Shown in pieces: positions 24,861 through 33,513 of a DNA stretch of 64,000 bases; position 1 is the stretch's first letter, and the number at the start of each line of letters is the position of its first letter. Origin of the DNA: an uncultured bacterium. Lineage in GTDB: Bacteria > Bacillota > Clostridia > Peptostreptococcales > Anaerovoracaceae. A program made the position numbers and the translations under genes. The stretch lies in the NCBI GenBank assembly GCA_905214195.1, contig CAJMLH010000002.1:25320-89319 (forward strand), given 5' to 3'. Below the pieces are notes generated by a model, which worked only from the letters and a program-made list of their open reading frames with translations, was not told the DNA's origin and did no database searches.

Positions 24861-25958
24861 ATGACACAGCATCAAATCAAGGAAAAGCATCCGCTCTTAA
24901 ACAGTAACGGACATTTAACAGAAGCAGGATACACAAAAGGACTTCTCATGGATTATGACAGGTCTGCTATAAAAGCAGGCAAACTGAGAATCAAAGAATG
25001 GGATTACTATCTGATAACCTGTGACGATTCTGCTGTTGCTCTGACTGTTGCCGACAATTCCTATATGGGTCTGGACAGTATTTCCTTACTTGATTTCAGA
25101 ATCCCATGGCAAAAGACCACAAGCCCCATGGCCGCTTTCACCATGGGAAAGCGCAATATGCCTTCTTCCAGTGCGTCAGGAGATGTAAAAAGCGGCAACA
25201 AGAACTACAGCATTGAATTTAAACATAACGGCGATCATAGGATTCTAACCTTTCACATGAAAAATTTTGACGGCAATAAACCAATAAAAGGTCAAATAAG
25301 ACTGGAATGCCCTGATACAGAATCCATGGTGATTGCAACGCCGTTCAAAGAAAAAAAGACAGCCTTTTATTACAACCAAAAGATAAATTGCATGCCTGCC
25401 ACAGGATATGTGGAGTTTGACGGCAAAACATATGAATTCAAAGAAGGTGAAGCTTTCGGCGTATTAGACTGGGGAAGAGGCGTATGGACATACAAGAATA
25501 CATGGTACTGGGGAAGCGCCTCCGGTCAAATCGGCGGAGTACCGTTCGGCTGGAACATAGGATACGGTTTTGGTGATACTTCCGCTGCCAGCGAAAATAT
25601 GATATTTTACAATAACAAAGCTCATAAACTCAGTCAAGTAAACTTCAATATACCTATGAAGAACAAAAAATATGTGACGAGAGGCGGTTGCTGCGGACCT
25701 GCCGGCAAAGAGGCCTGCACCGCAGACCTAATCGAGGATTATATGAGTCCCTGGACATTTACCAGTGACGACGGCCGCTTTGAAATGGATTTTGTGCCTA
25801 TAATAGACAGGGCGGCTCTTACCGACGCAAAAATCATTTCCTCAGATCAGCATCAAGTCTTTGGAAAGTACAGCGGCAAAGTAATTCTTGACGATGGCAC
25901 TGCTATCGAAGTTAAAGATTTTCTTGGTTTTGCAGAAAAAGTTTATAATAAATGGTGA
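24861..25958 (+). CDS. DUF2804-family protein
   Basis: This 365-residue protein matches the DUF2804 family. It begins with a basic stretch and carries repeated motifs of the family, such as VLDWGRGVWTYKNTWYWGSA and FGWNIGYGFGDT, plus a Cys-rich GGCCGPAGKEAC. No signal peptide or membrane segment is seen. The function of the family is unknown to me. AAAGGAGGG precedes the ATG. The next gene starts within its last codons, so translation is probably coupled to the HD protein. Confidence 0.87.
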   Translation: MTQHQIKEKHPLLNSNGHLTEAGYTKGLLMDYDRSAIKAGKLRIKEWDYYLITCDDSAVALTVADNSYMGLDSISLLDFRIPWQKTTSPMAAFTMGKRNMPSSSASGDVKSGNKNYSIEFKHNGDHRILTFHMKNFDGNKPIKGQIRLECPDTESMVIATPFKEKKTAFYYNQKINCMPATGYVEFDGKTYEFKEGEAFGVLDWGRGVWTYKNTWYWGSASGQIGGVPFGWNIGYGFGDTSAASENMIFYNNKAHKLSQVNFNIPMKNKKYVTRGGCCGPAGKEACTADLIEDYMSPWTFTSDDGRFEMDFVPIIDRAALTDAKIISSDQHQVFGKYSGKVILDDGTAIEVKDFLGFAEKVYNKW

Positions 25959-26620
25959 TAAATATGAATGTGTCCTTTGAAGATGTAAAAAATAATACAG
26001 ATATAAAAACCTATATTTCCAAGGCAGACGAGTCGCTCCTTGCCCTTGGCTACACGGAGCACAGTTTTGCTCATGTACACAAGGTGTCAGAGCTTGCAGG
26101 CAGAATTCTAAAGATTTTAGGTTATGACGACCATCAAATCGAGCTTGCCAAAATTGCCGGTTATCTACACGATATAGGTAATATAGTCAATAGAGTTGAT
26201 CACGCTCAAAGCGGTGCAGTAATGGCTTTCAGACTGCTTGACAGAATGAATATGAATCCGGAGGATATAGCGACTGTCGTTACCGCTATAGGTAACCATG
26301 ACGAATCAACGGCATTTCCGGTAAATCCCGTTGCGGCAGCTCTCATAATAGCAGACAAAACCGATGTTCGCCGCTCCCGTGTGAGGAACAGGTCTCATGC
26401 ACAGTTCGATATTCATGACAGAGTAAATTATTCTGTTACAGCTTCGGAAGTTCATATAACCGCCGATGAAATCAGCCTGACACTGACCATAGACACAGCA
26501 ACATCAACGCTTCTTGAATATTTTGAAATATTCCTGGGTCGCATGATATTATGCAAAAAAGCTGCCGAAGCGCTTAATGTAACCTTTTCCCTTATCATAA
26601 ACGGTCAACAAATGATGTAG
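25952..26620 (+). CDS. HD-domain phosphohydrolase
   Basis: This 222-residue protein is a metal-dependent HD hydrolase. The motif GYLHDIGNIVNRVDHAQSG carries the HD pair, EHSFAHVHKVSELAGRIL the first histidine, and GNHDESTAFPVNP the later ligands. The family hydrolyses phosphorylated nucleotides or second messengers. The start overlaps the DUF2804 stop; two in-frame Met codons (25952 and 25964) are possible starts. A C-terminal beta domain around residues 150-190 is of unknown role. Confidence 0.85.
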   Translation: MVINMNVSFEDVKNNTDIKTYISKADESLLALGYTEHSFAHVHKVSELAGRILKILGYDDHQIELAKIAGYLHDIGNIVNRVDHAQSGAVMAFRLLDRMNMNPEDIATVVTAIGNHDESTAFPVNPVAAALIIADKTDVRRSRVRNRSHAQFDIHDRVNYSVTASEVHITADEISLTLTIDTATSTLLEYFEIFLGRMILCKKAAEALNVTFSLIINGQQMM

Positions 26621-26696
26621 CAAATTATCATTTTTTTGTTAATTTTTTGCCTTACTATGGTATAATTACTTTAGATTTAAAAAGGAGGTAGTTTTA

Positions 26697-28556
26697 ATGT
26701 ACTGCACTAAAAAAGTTTTAGACGATCTTATCTGGGTAGGAGCAAACGACAGACGCCTCTCGATGTTTGAAGGTGTATATTCTGTTCCTCGTGGCGTTTC
26801 ATATAACTCATTCCTGCTGCTTGATGATGTAAATGTCCTGTTCGACACTGTTGACAAAGCTGTCAGCGGCACATTCTTTCAGAATGTAGAACACGCACTT
26901 AACGGAAAAAATCTCGATTTCGTAGTAATTCAGCACATGGAACCGGATCACTCCGCAACTCTCACGGAACTTATGCTCAGATATCCGGATGTCAAAATAG
27001 TATGTAACCAAAAGGTTCTTACCATGATAGACCAGTTCTTTAACATGGATCTTTCCAAAAAGGCTTTCATAGTCAAGGAGGGAGATACTCTGAACACAGG
27101 TCATCATGTGCTTAAATTTATCTTTGCACCTATGGTTCACTGGCCGGAAGTTATGATTACTTATGACGAAACTTCAAGAACCCTGTTCTCTGCAGATGCT
27201 TTCGGAACCTTTGGCGCAATGAACGGAGCAATTTTTGCTGACGAGGTGGATTTCGACAACGAATATATGGACGAGGCTCGCCGCTATTACTGCAACATCG
27301 TAGGAAAATACGGACCTCAAGTTCAGTCCATGCTGAAAAAGGTTCATGGTCTTGACATAAAAATGATTTGCCCTCTTCACGGCTTCGTATGGAGAAGAAA
27401 CTTAGAAGATTACTTTGATAAATATGTAAAATGGAGCACTTACACTCCGGAAGAAACAGGCGTAATGATAGCATATGCTTCCGTTTACGGCAACACCGAA
27501 AACACTGCCGAGATAATCTCATCTCGTCTTCGTGATATGGGAATAAAAACCGTCATGTTCGATGTTTCTGTTACACCTGCTTCAGAAATCATAGCAGCCG
27601 CATTCAAATGGAGTCATCTGCTGTTTGCTTCAACCACTTACAATGCCGGTATCTTCGTTTCGATGGAAGAACTTCTCAATGACCTTGCGGCTCATAACAT
27701 CCAAAACCGTACAGTCGCATTTGTCGAAAACGGTTCATGGGCTCCTACAAGCGGCGGTCTTATGAAAAAGATTATTTCAGAATGTAAAGATATGACCATA
27801 TTGGAAGAAACCCTAACTCTGAAGTCATCTCTGAAGCCTGAACAAGACGAACAAATAAACGCCCTTGTAAATGCAATTTCAGCTACTATCCCTCGTTTTG
27901 AGAAGCCTGTTTTGGATGAAGCTGCAATGGCAGAAGCCACAGTAGATCCGACTGCATTCCAAAAGCTGTCATACGGCTTGTTCGTTCTCTCTGCAAAGGC
28001 GGACGGCAAGGACAATGGCTGTATCATCAATACTGCCGCACAGCTTACAAGCTCACCAAACAGAATCAATATTGCTGTAAATAAGGCCAATTACACTCAT
28101 GACATGATTCTAAACACCGGTATATTTAATATATCTGTTTTAGCCGAGGACACATCTTTTGATACATTCAAGCGTTTCGGATTTGCCAGCGGTAAAGATA
28201 CCGATAAGTTTGCAGGCTTTGAAAACAGTGTTGCACGCAGTGCCAACGGTCTTTTGTATGTTACAGAGGGAACTAACGCATTTATGTCGGCAAAGGTAGT
28301 GGATTCTTATGATTACGGTACTCATACCCTATTCATTGCCGAGATTACGGAAGCCGAAGTTTTAAGAGAAGAACCTTCCGTAACATATGCTTACTACTTT
28401 GAACATATCAAACCGAAGCCTCAACCTAAAATTGAAGAGGAAAAACACGGCTATGTCTGCAAGATTTGCGGATATGTATATGAGGGCGACACTTTGCCTG
28501 ATGATTTCATCTGCCCGCTTTGCAAACACGGTGTAGATGACTTTGAAAAAATTTAA
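26697..28556 (+). CDS. Flavo-diiron protein fused to flavin reductase and rubredoxin
   Basis: This 619-residue protein joins four modules. The N-terminal metallo-beta-lactamase domain (1-250) has intact diiron ligands: QHMEPDHSATL, then MVHWPEVM, SADAFG and CPLHGF. A flavodoxin domain (255-395) follows with YASVYGNTENTAEI. A flavin-reductase-type domain (420-560) comes next. A C-terminal rubredoxin (575-619) has the CKICG and CPLC cysteine pairs. Type-A flavoproteins reduce O2 to water (or NO to N2O) and protect anaerobes. The fusion would carry electrons from NAD(P)H to the diiron site in one chain. AAAGGAGG precedes the ATG, and the promoter -10 is TATAAT at 26659-26664. Confidence 0.95.
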   Translation: MYCTKKVLDDLIWVGANDRRLSMFEGVYSVPRGVSYNSFLLLDDVNVLFDTVDKAVSGTFFQNVEHALNGKNLDFVVIQHMEPDHSATLTELMLRYPDVKIVCNQKVLTMIDQFFNMDLSKKAFIVKEGDTLNTGHHVLKFIFAPMVHWPEVMITYDETSRTLFSADAFGTFGAMNGAIFADEVDFDNEYMDEARRYYCNIVGKYGPQVQSMLKKVHGLDIKMICPLHGFVWRRNLEDYFDKYVKWSTYTPEETGVMIAYASVYGNTENTAEIISSRLRDMGIKTVMFDVSVTPASEIIAAAFKWSHLLFASTTYNAGIFVSMEELLNDLAAHNIQNRTVAFVENGSWAPTSGGLMKKIISECKDMTILEETLTLKSSLKPEQDEQINALVNAISATIPRFEKPVLDEAAMAEATVDPTAFQKLSYGLFVLSAKADGKDNGCIINTAAQLTSSPNRINIAVNKANYTHDMILNTGIFNISVLAEDTSFDTFKRFGFASGKDTDKFAGFENSVARSANGLLYVTEGTNAFMSAKVVDSYDYGTHTLFIAEITEAEVLREEPSVTYAYYFEHIKPKPQPKIEEEKHGYVCKICGYVYEGDTLPDDFICPLCKHGVDDFEKI

Positions 28557-28566
28557 AGCTATGACA

Positions 28567-28603
28567 AAAAAACGGACATGACCTATGGGTTATGTCCGTT
28601 TTT
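28567..28603 (+). terminator. Rho-independent terminator
   Basis: The arms AAAACGGACAT and ATGTCCGTTTT, with ACC/GGT inside, end in a T run. It lies just after the flavo-diiron gene. Confidence 0.8.
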
Positions 28604-28618
28604 ATATTATTATCGAGC

Positions 28619-29079
28619 CTACGCTTCCGGAAGCTCTTTCATCAAAGGATAAGCTTCAAAGTTTGTGCTTCCTCTGAAATCAAATACTGTTTCTTTGTCA
28701 TATATGAGTTCATCCTTTTGGATTTTCTCTATCCTCATGACCGGCGACATGACATAAGCAGCTGCAATGCCGTTAAAAATCAAATCCTCCTCATCTCGCC
28801 CATCTCCTCAGGGATAATATCACCTATCTTGGCATCTATATTTTTATATTCGCTGTATGCTACTAAAGACGAATAAGGATTCCCTGACTGTGCGCCGGTG
28901 TATTTAACTCCTACGCCATGTATAAATACTTTATACTTTTCTTCAAAAGATGTTACTTCCTCCGCCGTCAGTCCTCTGCTGAATGTCACGGTACATTTTA
29001 CATCGATAATCATTACGGCTGCAATAAGCGCTACCAAAATCACCATTATTACAGCGACGGCTTTTTTATGCAGTCTCAT
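28619..29079 (-). pseudogene. Membrane-anchored small protein, frameshifted
   Basis: The first frame encodes 99 residues: an N-terminal membrane segment (KAVAVIMVILVALIAAVMII) and an outer domain with LTAEEVTSFEEKY. It stops at 28780-28782. The -1 frame is then open for another 55 or so codons (DEEDLIFNGIAAAYVMSPV, ending near FEAYPLMKELPEA) to a TAG at 28619-28621, and reads like normal protein. A single-base indel near 28785-28805 would join the two. I do not recognise the family. It has an ECF-type promoter at 29248-29274 matching that of the sigma/anti-sigma pair, so it is probably a member of that regulon. A long hairpin lies in its 5' untranslated region. Confidence 0.65.
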
Positions 29080-29141
29080 TTTATAAAGCTCCTTTCAAAA
29101 TTTACAAACCCTGAGCCCACCTTTAAATTTATCTTGTTACG

Positions 29142-29196
29142 CTTAACGAGCCGCAAAAGTTACCATTCATGTTGAATTCCTTTGCGGCTCGTTAAG
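29142..29196 (-). repeat. Long inverted repeat in the 5' leader of the 28619-29079 gene
   Basis: A 16-bp perfect inverted repeat (CTTAACGAGCCGCAAA at 29142-29157 and its complement at 29181-29196) has a 23-base loop. There is no T run, so it is not a simple terminator. It lies between the ECF-type promoter and the gene. Confidence 0.75.
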
Positions 29197-29247
29197 ATAT
29201 GACAAAAAATCGTTTGCATGTTATATATTTAATTCCCCTCTACTTCT

Positions 29248-29274
29248 TATACGGAAAATTTCCAGTTTCGTTAC
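29248..29274 (-). promoter_or_regulatory. ECF-type promoter P2
   Basis: On the minus strand GTAAC (29270-29274) and CGTATA (29248-29253) are 16 bases apart within a longer block that is nearly the same as P1 at 30631-30657. It points to the small membrane protein gene. Confidence 0.75.
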
Positions 29275-29297
29275 GCATTTTTTGAAAATTTTTTAAA

Positions 29298-30023
29298 TTA
29301 TTTTATACTTTCTGCAATTTTAATAAATTCTTTCCTATTATCGAAGTCAAAGGCCGATAATTTAAGCACCTTATTATCCATCTGCCATATCAGTGAAAGA
29401 TTTTTAGCTGTGACATTGGTAAAAAGATACCCTTTATATTCACCTATATCTATCTCCTCTAAGGTGTTGATTTCCATATTGTAGGTCATTGAAAGATTCT
29501 CAGGTTCGTACTCATAAAGAACTATTTCGTAAGATTCATCTTGCGGCATAAACGAAAGAACCCTTGCCACATTATCTTCGGAACAAGAAACCTCTATCAA
29601 CCCCTCAGGCAGATATTGGGGATAATTGATTTTATCCGCTTTTGCCGAATCATTTAAAACCTCTTTCTCATTATCCGGCACTAATATAACTTCCCCTGTG
29701 TCTTTATTTACGGAAAGCTCATAGTTTTTGCTTTTAAAAGCTTCCGAAGCCTCCAAAGTTATTCCTCCTAAAGTTACGGCTGCAACCACAAACACTGCCG
29801 CAATCTGAACAAATCGCCTTGAAATCTTCTTCTTTTCCCTGCACCGTTTTTTATCGTACTCTGCGACAAATCGCAAAAATTCCTCGTCAGCTGTTATCTC
29901 ATCTGTTAACGCATCAGCTTTTTTCATATATGACTCTAATTCACTGTCAAGTTCATCTGCTGACAACAGTGCCGCTTTTTTAAGAATCTCTTCCTGTGAG
30001 ATTTTTTCCCTGCTCTGCTTCAT
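29298..30023 (-). CDS. Anti-sigma factor-like membrane protein (DUF4367 type)
   Basis: This 241-residue protein has a cytoplasmic N-terminus (about 1-85), one membrane segment (FVQIAAVFVVAAVTLGGITL) and an outer domain with a C-terminal segment typical of DUF4367 proteins (YLPEGLIEVSC, GYLFTNVTAKNLSLIWQM). The start overlaps the stop of the sigma factor gene by four bases, the usual layout of sigma/anti-sigma pairs. It most likely holds the sigma factor inactive until an envelope signal is sensed. Some DUF4367 proteins are only regulators of unknown type, so the role is inferred. Confidence 0.82.
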   Translation of the reverse strand: MKQSREKISQEEILKKAALLSADELDSELESYMKKADALTDEITADEEFLRFVAEYDKKRCREKKKISRRFVQIAAVFVVAAVTLGGITLEASEAFKSKNYELSVNKDTGEVILVPDNEKEVLNDSAKADKINYPQYLPEGLIEVSCSEDNVARVLSFMPQDESYEIVLYEYEPENLSMTYNMEINTLEEIDIGEYKGYLFTNVTAKNLSLIWQMDNKVLKLSAFDFDNRKEFIKIAESIK

Positions 30024-30553
30024 ATGCTCTCATCCTCTTTCATAAAACGCAGTATTTCCTTTTTAAGCTTAACCAGAATTCTCCTCTGGCGTGCTCTAAC
30101 TGCTCCTTCTGATATTCCCAAAACTTTTCCCGTTTCCTTAGCGCTCATGTTTTCTGCAAATCTCATTACAAGCAGTTGTTTTTCTTCCGGATTTAAGGTT
30201 TTGACTGCTGCTCCGAGATATTTAAGCTCTTCCCTGTAAAAGTCTACTTCACAAAAATCTCCGTCGTATAAGTAAATATTATCTTCTGTTAATTCCTCAC
30301 ATGTAGCTTTCGGTTTCCTGAAGTAATCTGTATATGCATTCTTAACCATTATACGCAAATAATTTCTGAGCCTGTACCGATCCATGGACAAGTACTTTTC
30401 CGGCTGCCCTGCAACCTTTTCCCATATCAGCGAAGATATATCATTCTTCATATGTATGTCATCAGTATAGTCACCTGCTAATATATGCACAAATTTAAAG
30501 TTGTCACGGTACAATTCTTCTACGGTCTCATAGTATTTCGTTTCTCTTGACAT
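30020..30553 (-). CDS. ECF-type sigma-70 family factor
   Basis: This 177-residue protein has sigma region 2 (about 15-85, with DISSLIWEKVAGQPEKYLS and LRNYLRIMVKNAYTDYFRK) and region 4 (about 115-170, with LNPEEKQLLVMRFAENMSAKE and the helix-turn-helix VLGISEGAVRARQRRILVKL). It directs RNA polymerase to its own promoter and to that of the downstream gene, both of which carry the same elements. AAGGTGG precedes the ATG. Confidence 0.92.
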   Translation of the reverse strand: MSRETKYYETVEELYRDNFKFVHILAGDYTDDIHMKNDISSLIWEKVAGQPEKYLSMDRYRLRNYLRIMVKNAYTDYFRKPKATCEELTEDNIYLYDGDFCEVDFYREELKYLGAAVKTLNPEEKQLLVMRFAENMSAKETGKVLGISEGAVRARQRRILVKLKKEILRFMKEDESI

Positions 30554-30630
30554 AACACACCCACCTTGTATGTTATTTTAACATACAAGTGTAATGTTTC
30601 CAATAACATTCAGTTTGTCCTTCTACTTCT

Positions 30631-30657
30631 TATACGGGAAAATCGCCGTTTCGTTAC
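30631..30657 (-). promoter_or_regulatory. ECF-type promoter P1 of the sigma/anti-sigma operon
   Basis: GTAAC (30653-30657) and CGTATA (30631-30636) on the minus strand are 16 bases apart. The block matches P2 at 29248-29274 over about 60 bases, including an A-rich upstream part. It suggests autoregulation. Confidence 0.78.
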
Positions 30658-30680
30658 ACATTTTTTGAAAATTTTTCAAA

Positions 30681-30719
30681 AAAACTTCTCTTACACATTA
30701 TTTTTGCAAGAGAAGCTTT
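30681..30719 (-). terminator. Terminator of the amino-acid permease
   Basis: On the minus strand the arms GCTTCTCTT and AAGAGAAG are followed by a run of seven T. It lies 10-50 bases after the permease stop codon. Confidence 0.8.
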
Positions 30720-30730
30720 TATTTTCTTAT

Positions 30731-32173
30731 TTAAAATGGATTTATCACACCTGTAGCCATAAGATAAATTGCTAATAAAGCAAGTATGATTATTACACCG
30801 GCTATAATTTTTTCATAATGCTTAAATTTCTGCTTATAACCTTTTTCTTTCTGTCCCACATAGAATATCAAAATCGTAGGCGAATACAAAACTGCTGTTA
30901 TCAGGAAGAAGTCAAGACCTCCTGCATAAATCATCCATATTCCGTAAATCGTTCCAAGGATTGCAAAAATTCTTGCACCCGTGAGATTTGTTTTAGATGC
31001 TACAAGGATTTTCTCCTTTCCGAATGAAAGCTTAAAATAATATGCGGCACTTAAAAGATAAGGTAGCATTATCATGGAAGAACCCATGGTTACAAACAAT
31101 TCATAAGCTTTTTCAGCTATAAGGGTCATAACAAGCAGAACCTGAACTATAGCTCCCGAAGCAATCAGTGACACTGTAGGCGCCTCGTTTTTGTTGCACT
31201 TTGCAAATGCCCTGGTGAACACTCCCTGCTTGGCTGCCGCATATGGACATTCGGCAGCTATTATAGTCCAGCCAAGATAAGCACCTGTTACAGAAAGAAT
31301 AACACCTACACTTACCAAGGTAGCTCCCCAAGGACCTACCGCTTCTTCAAGCAGATAAGCCATTCCCGGATTAGGCATATTCTTCATAGTTTCATATGGA
31401 ACTATTCCCATACTCAAAACGGCAACCAGAATATATATGGTTATAAGTCCTCCGAATCCGATAAGAGAAGCTTTGCCTACATCGCTTGATTTTTTTGCTC
31501 TTGCGGATAATACCACCGCTCCCTCTACACCTATAAACGACCACACTGTGTATGATGTAGTAGACATTATCTGGTCGAGAACCGGAACTTCTCCGTCTCC
31601 CCAGAAGTTGTCCATAAAAATATCAAAATCGAATTTGCCGAGCATTGGTATTATAACTATAAATATAACTAACGGAATAAGTTTGCTTATCGTAGTTATT
31701 ATATTTACAAAGGCTGCCTCTTTTACACCTCTTAAAACAAGCCATGTTATACCCCAAATCATTACGGAGCCGCCTATAAGCCCGGCAATGCTGCTTTCTG
31801 CAAATAGCGGGATAAAATATCCCAGCGTGCTGAACAAAAGTGTTATAAATGCCACATTGCAGATTACTGCGCTCAGCCAATATCCCCATGCCGAATTAAG
31901 TCCGACAAAATGGCCGAAACACTCGCTGGCATAGCTGTAGATACCATTTGTTAGTTCCGGTTTTACTTTATTAAGTCCGAAAAACACCATCATCAGCATA
32001 AGCATTCCTATACCTGCAACTGCCCAACCTACAAGCACAGCTCCGGTATGCGCCCCGTCAGCCGCCATATTTACGGCTGTGGTGAATACGCCTGTTCCTA
32101 TGGTAGATCCTATTATGAGAGCTACCAGCCCAAGTACGCCAAGGGTTTCATCCTTTGGTTTTGTTTGATTCAT
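30731..32173 (-). CDS. APC-family basic amino-acid antiporter (ArcD-like)
   Basis: This 480-residue membrane protein of the amino acid-polyamine-organocation family has about 12 spans. It opens LGLVALIIGSTIGTGVFTT and has AWGYWLSAVICNVAFITLLF, typical of arginine/ornithine or lysine antiporters. It lies directly next to the ornithine genes, so ornithine or arginine is the likely substrate; the substrate is inferred. AAAGGAG precedes the ATG. The leader holds a promoter and a short basic reading frame. Confidence 0.88.
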   Translation of the reverse strand: MNQTKPKDETLGVLGLVALIIGSTIGTGVFTTAVNMAADGAHTGAVLVGWAVAGIGMLMLMMVFFGLNKVKPELTNGIYSYASECFGHFVGLNSAWGYWLSAVICNVAFITLLFSTLGYFIPLFAESSIAGLIGGSVMIWGITWLVLRGVKEAAFVNIITTISKLIPLVIFIVIIPMLGKFDFDIFMDNFWGDGEVPVLDQIMSTTSYTVWSFIGVEGAVVLSARAKKSSDVGKASLIGFGGLITIYILVAVLSMGIVPYETMKNMPNPGMAYLLEEAVGPWGATLVSVGVILSVTGAYLGWTIIAAECPYAAAKQGVFTRAFAKCNKNEAPTVSLIASGAIVQVLLVMTLIAEKAYELFVTMGSSMIMLPYLLSAAYYFKLSFGKEKILVASKTNLTGARIFAILGTIYGIWMIYAGGLDFFLITAVLYSPTILIFYVGQKEKGYKQKFKHYEKIIAGVIIILALLAIYLMATGVINPF

Positions 32174-32209
32174 TACTTTTCTCCTTTTACTGCGACACCC
32201 GATGCCGCT

Positions 32210-32266
32210 CTAATACATCTTTCCCTTAATCTTGCGTCCTTTTCTCCAATGAGCTTTAAAACGCAT
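32210..32266 (-). CDS. Short basic upstream reading frame
   Basis: An 18-codon frame starts at the ATG at 32264-32266 and ends with TAG at 32210-32212. Eight of its 18 residues are Arg or Lys. It starts at the expected transcription start of the promoter at 32274-32302, so its mRNA would be leaderless. No ribosome site precedes it. It lies before the basic amino-acid permease, which raises the idea of a leader peptide, but the composition could be chance in AT-rich DNA. Confidence 0.35.
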   Translation of the reverse strand: MRFKAHWRKGRKIKGKMY

Positions 32267-32273
32267 AGTTAAT

Positions 32274-32302
32274 ATTTTAACATATTTTTCTTTCTTTGTA
32301 AA
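32274..32302 (-). promoter_or_regulatory. Promoter of the amino-acid permease
   Basis: TTTACA (32297-32302) and TAAAAT (32274-32279) on the minus strand, 17 bases apart. Confidence 0.6.
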
Positions 32303-32339
32303 CCGTTTATTTTTCAACACCGGCACAATTTTAACAAAA

Positions 32340-32376
32340 AAGCAGGTTCATGCAATTTTTTCATGAACCTGCTTTA
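32340..32376. terminator. Bidirectional terminator
   Basis: A 13-14 bp stem (AAGCAGGTTCATG and its complement) with T runs on both sides follows the ornithine racemase gene. Confidence 0.85.
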
Positions 32377-32414
32377 GTTACTTTTAATAGCCGAGCAGAC
32401 TTAAAATATATTTG

Positions 32415-33503
32415 CTATTTTACATATGATTTTTCCACATAAGGACTTGTTGCTGTTTTAAGCATTCCGCCATATCCAAGAGTAAAGCCTACAACATCTC
32501 CTACCTTATATTCCTTGTCGGATTTTGTAACATCTAAAATAATATGGTCTGAACTGCCGCCAAGTATATCCACTTTTGAATCTATCGGAGTCATGCTGTC
32601 TATATCTGTATCTTGCTTTCCTACTGCTATAATAGCTCTCTTTATGATGCCTCTGTCCTCATAAACCGGTTTTTGTCCGAAAGCATCTACACCGACTTCC
32701 CCAATAGGCAGTGATGGTTTCTCTTTCAATTCAACTATCTGAGCTTCCAAAACCAATGCGTCATCTGTCGTACCCGGAAGTTTTGTTTCATATGCGGTAT
32801 CATTTCCCAAAAGGAAAGATTCTCCCAGTCTCAAATTGTTAATTCCCTTAGGAAGTTCTCCCTTGCCGACCAGATAAATTGAACTTGAGTTTCCGCCTGA
32901 TACCATTTCAAGCTTGATGCCAAATTTATTCTCTATCTTAGACGCTATATCTGTAAGCAGAGATAAATTCTCATTCTTAGGGATTATAGCTCCGTAACAT
33001 GTAAGGTTTACACCTATACCGTAGAGTTTGATGTTTTCCATTTTGAGAATCTGTTCTACTGCATCAAAAATCTGGTCTTCATTTTGGTAGAATATGCCCT
33101 CTCTCAGGTCTCCAAGATCTATCATTAAAAGTATTTTATGACAAATGCCTTCTTTTTTGGCAGCTTCGTTTAACATTTTTATGGTAGAAAGCTCTGAATT
33201 GAAGCTGAGGTCAACATATTTTACAACTTCTTCTATCTCATCATGCATAGGTATTCTTAAAAGAGTTGTCATCTTGCCGTTTTTTCTAACCTCGTCTGCA
33301 TATGTCTTTATATTTTTCACTCTTGAATCTGCTACAAAATCCACAGCAGGGTGGTTTGCTACCATCTTAGCCATTTCAGGGTCTGCACAAAGTCCCTTTG
33401 TTACTACCATCAAGGAGCATTTTCCCTCATCCTTTGTGATATGTGCAACTGCATCAAGGTTACTTCTAAGCTTTTTCAAATCAATTACTAATCTTGGATA
33501 CAT
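32415..33503 (-). CDS. orr: Ornithine racemase (alanine racemase family)
   Basis: This 362-residue PLP enzyme has a fold-type III barrel of the alanine racemase type. It interconverts L- and D-ornithine, giving D-ornithine for OraS/OraE. The start used is the ATG at 33503, which has GGAGGAGAAA directly upstream and gives the family N-terminus MYPRLVIDLKKLRSNLDAV; the frame is open further upstream without a site. SLMVVTKG near the N-terminus holds the expected PLP lysine. The assignment as ornithine racemase rests on the cluster and on similarity to the sticklandii gene order. It follows the GlmL-like gene with a 10-base gap. Confidence 0.88.
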   Translation of the reverse strand: MYPRLVIDLKKLRSNLDAVAHITKDEGKCSLMVVTKGLCADPEMAKMVANHPAVDFVADSRVKNIKTYADEVRKNGKMTTLLRIPMHDEIEEVVKYVDLSFNSELSTIKMLNEAAKKEGICHKILLMIDLGDLREGIFYQNEDQIFDAVEQILKMENIKLYGIGVNLTCYGAIIPKNENLSLLTDIASKIENKFGIKLEMVSGGNSSSIYLVGKGELPKGINNLRLGESFLLGNDTAYETKLPGTTDDALVLEAQIVELKEKPSLPIGEVGVDAFGQKPVYEDRGIIKRAIIAVGKQDTDIDSMTPIDSKVDILGGSSDHIILDVTKSDKEYKVGDVVGFTLGYGGMLKTATSPYVEKSYVK

Positions 33504-33513
33504 TTTCTCCTCC

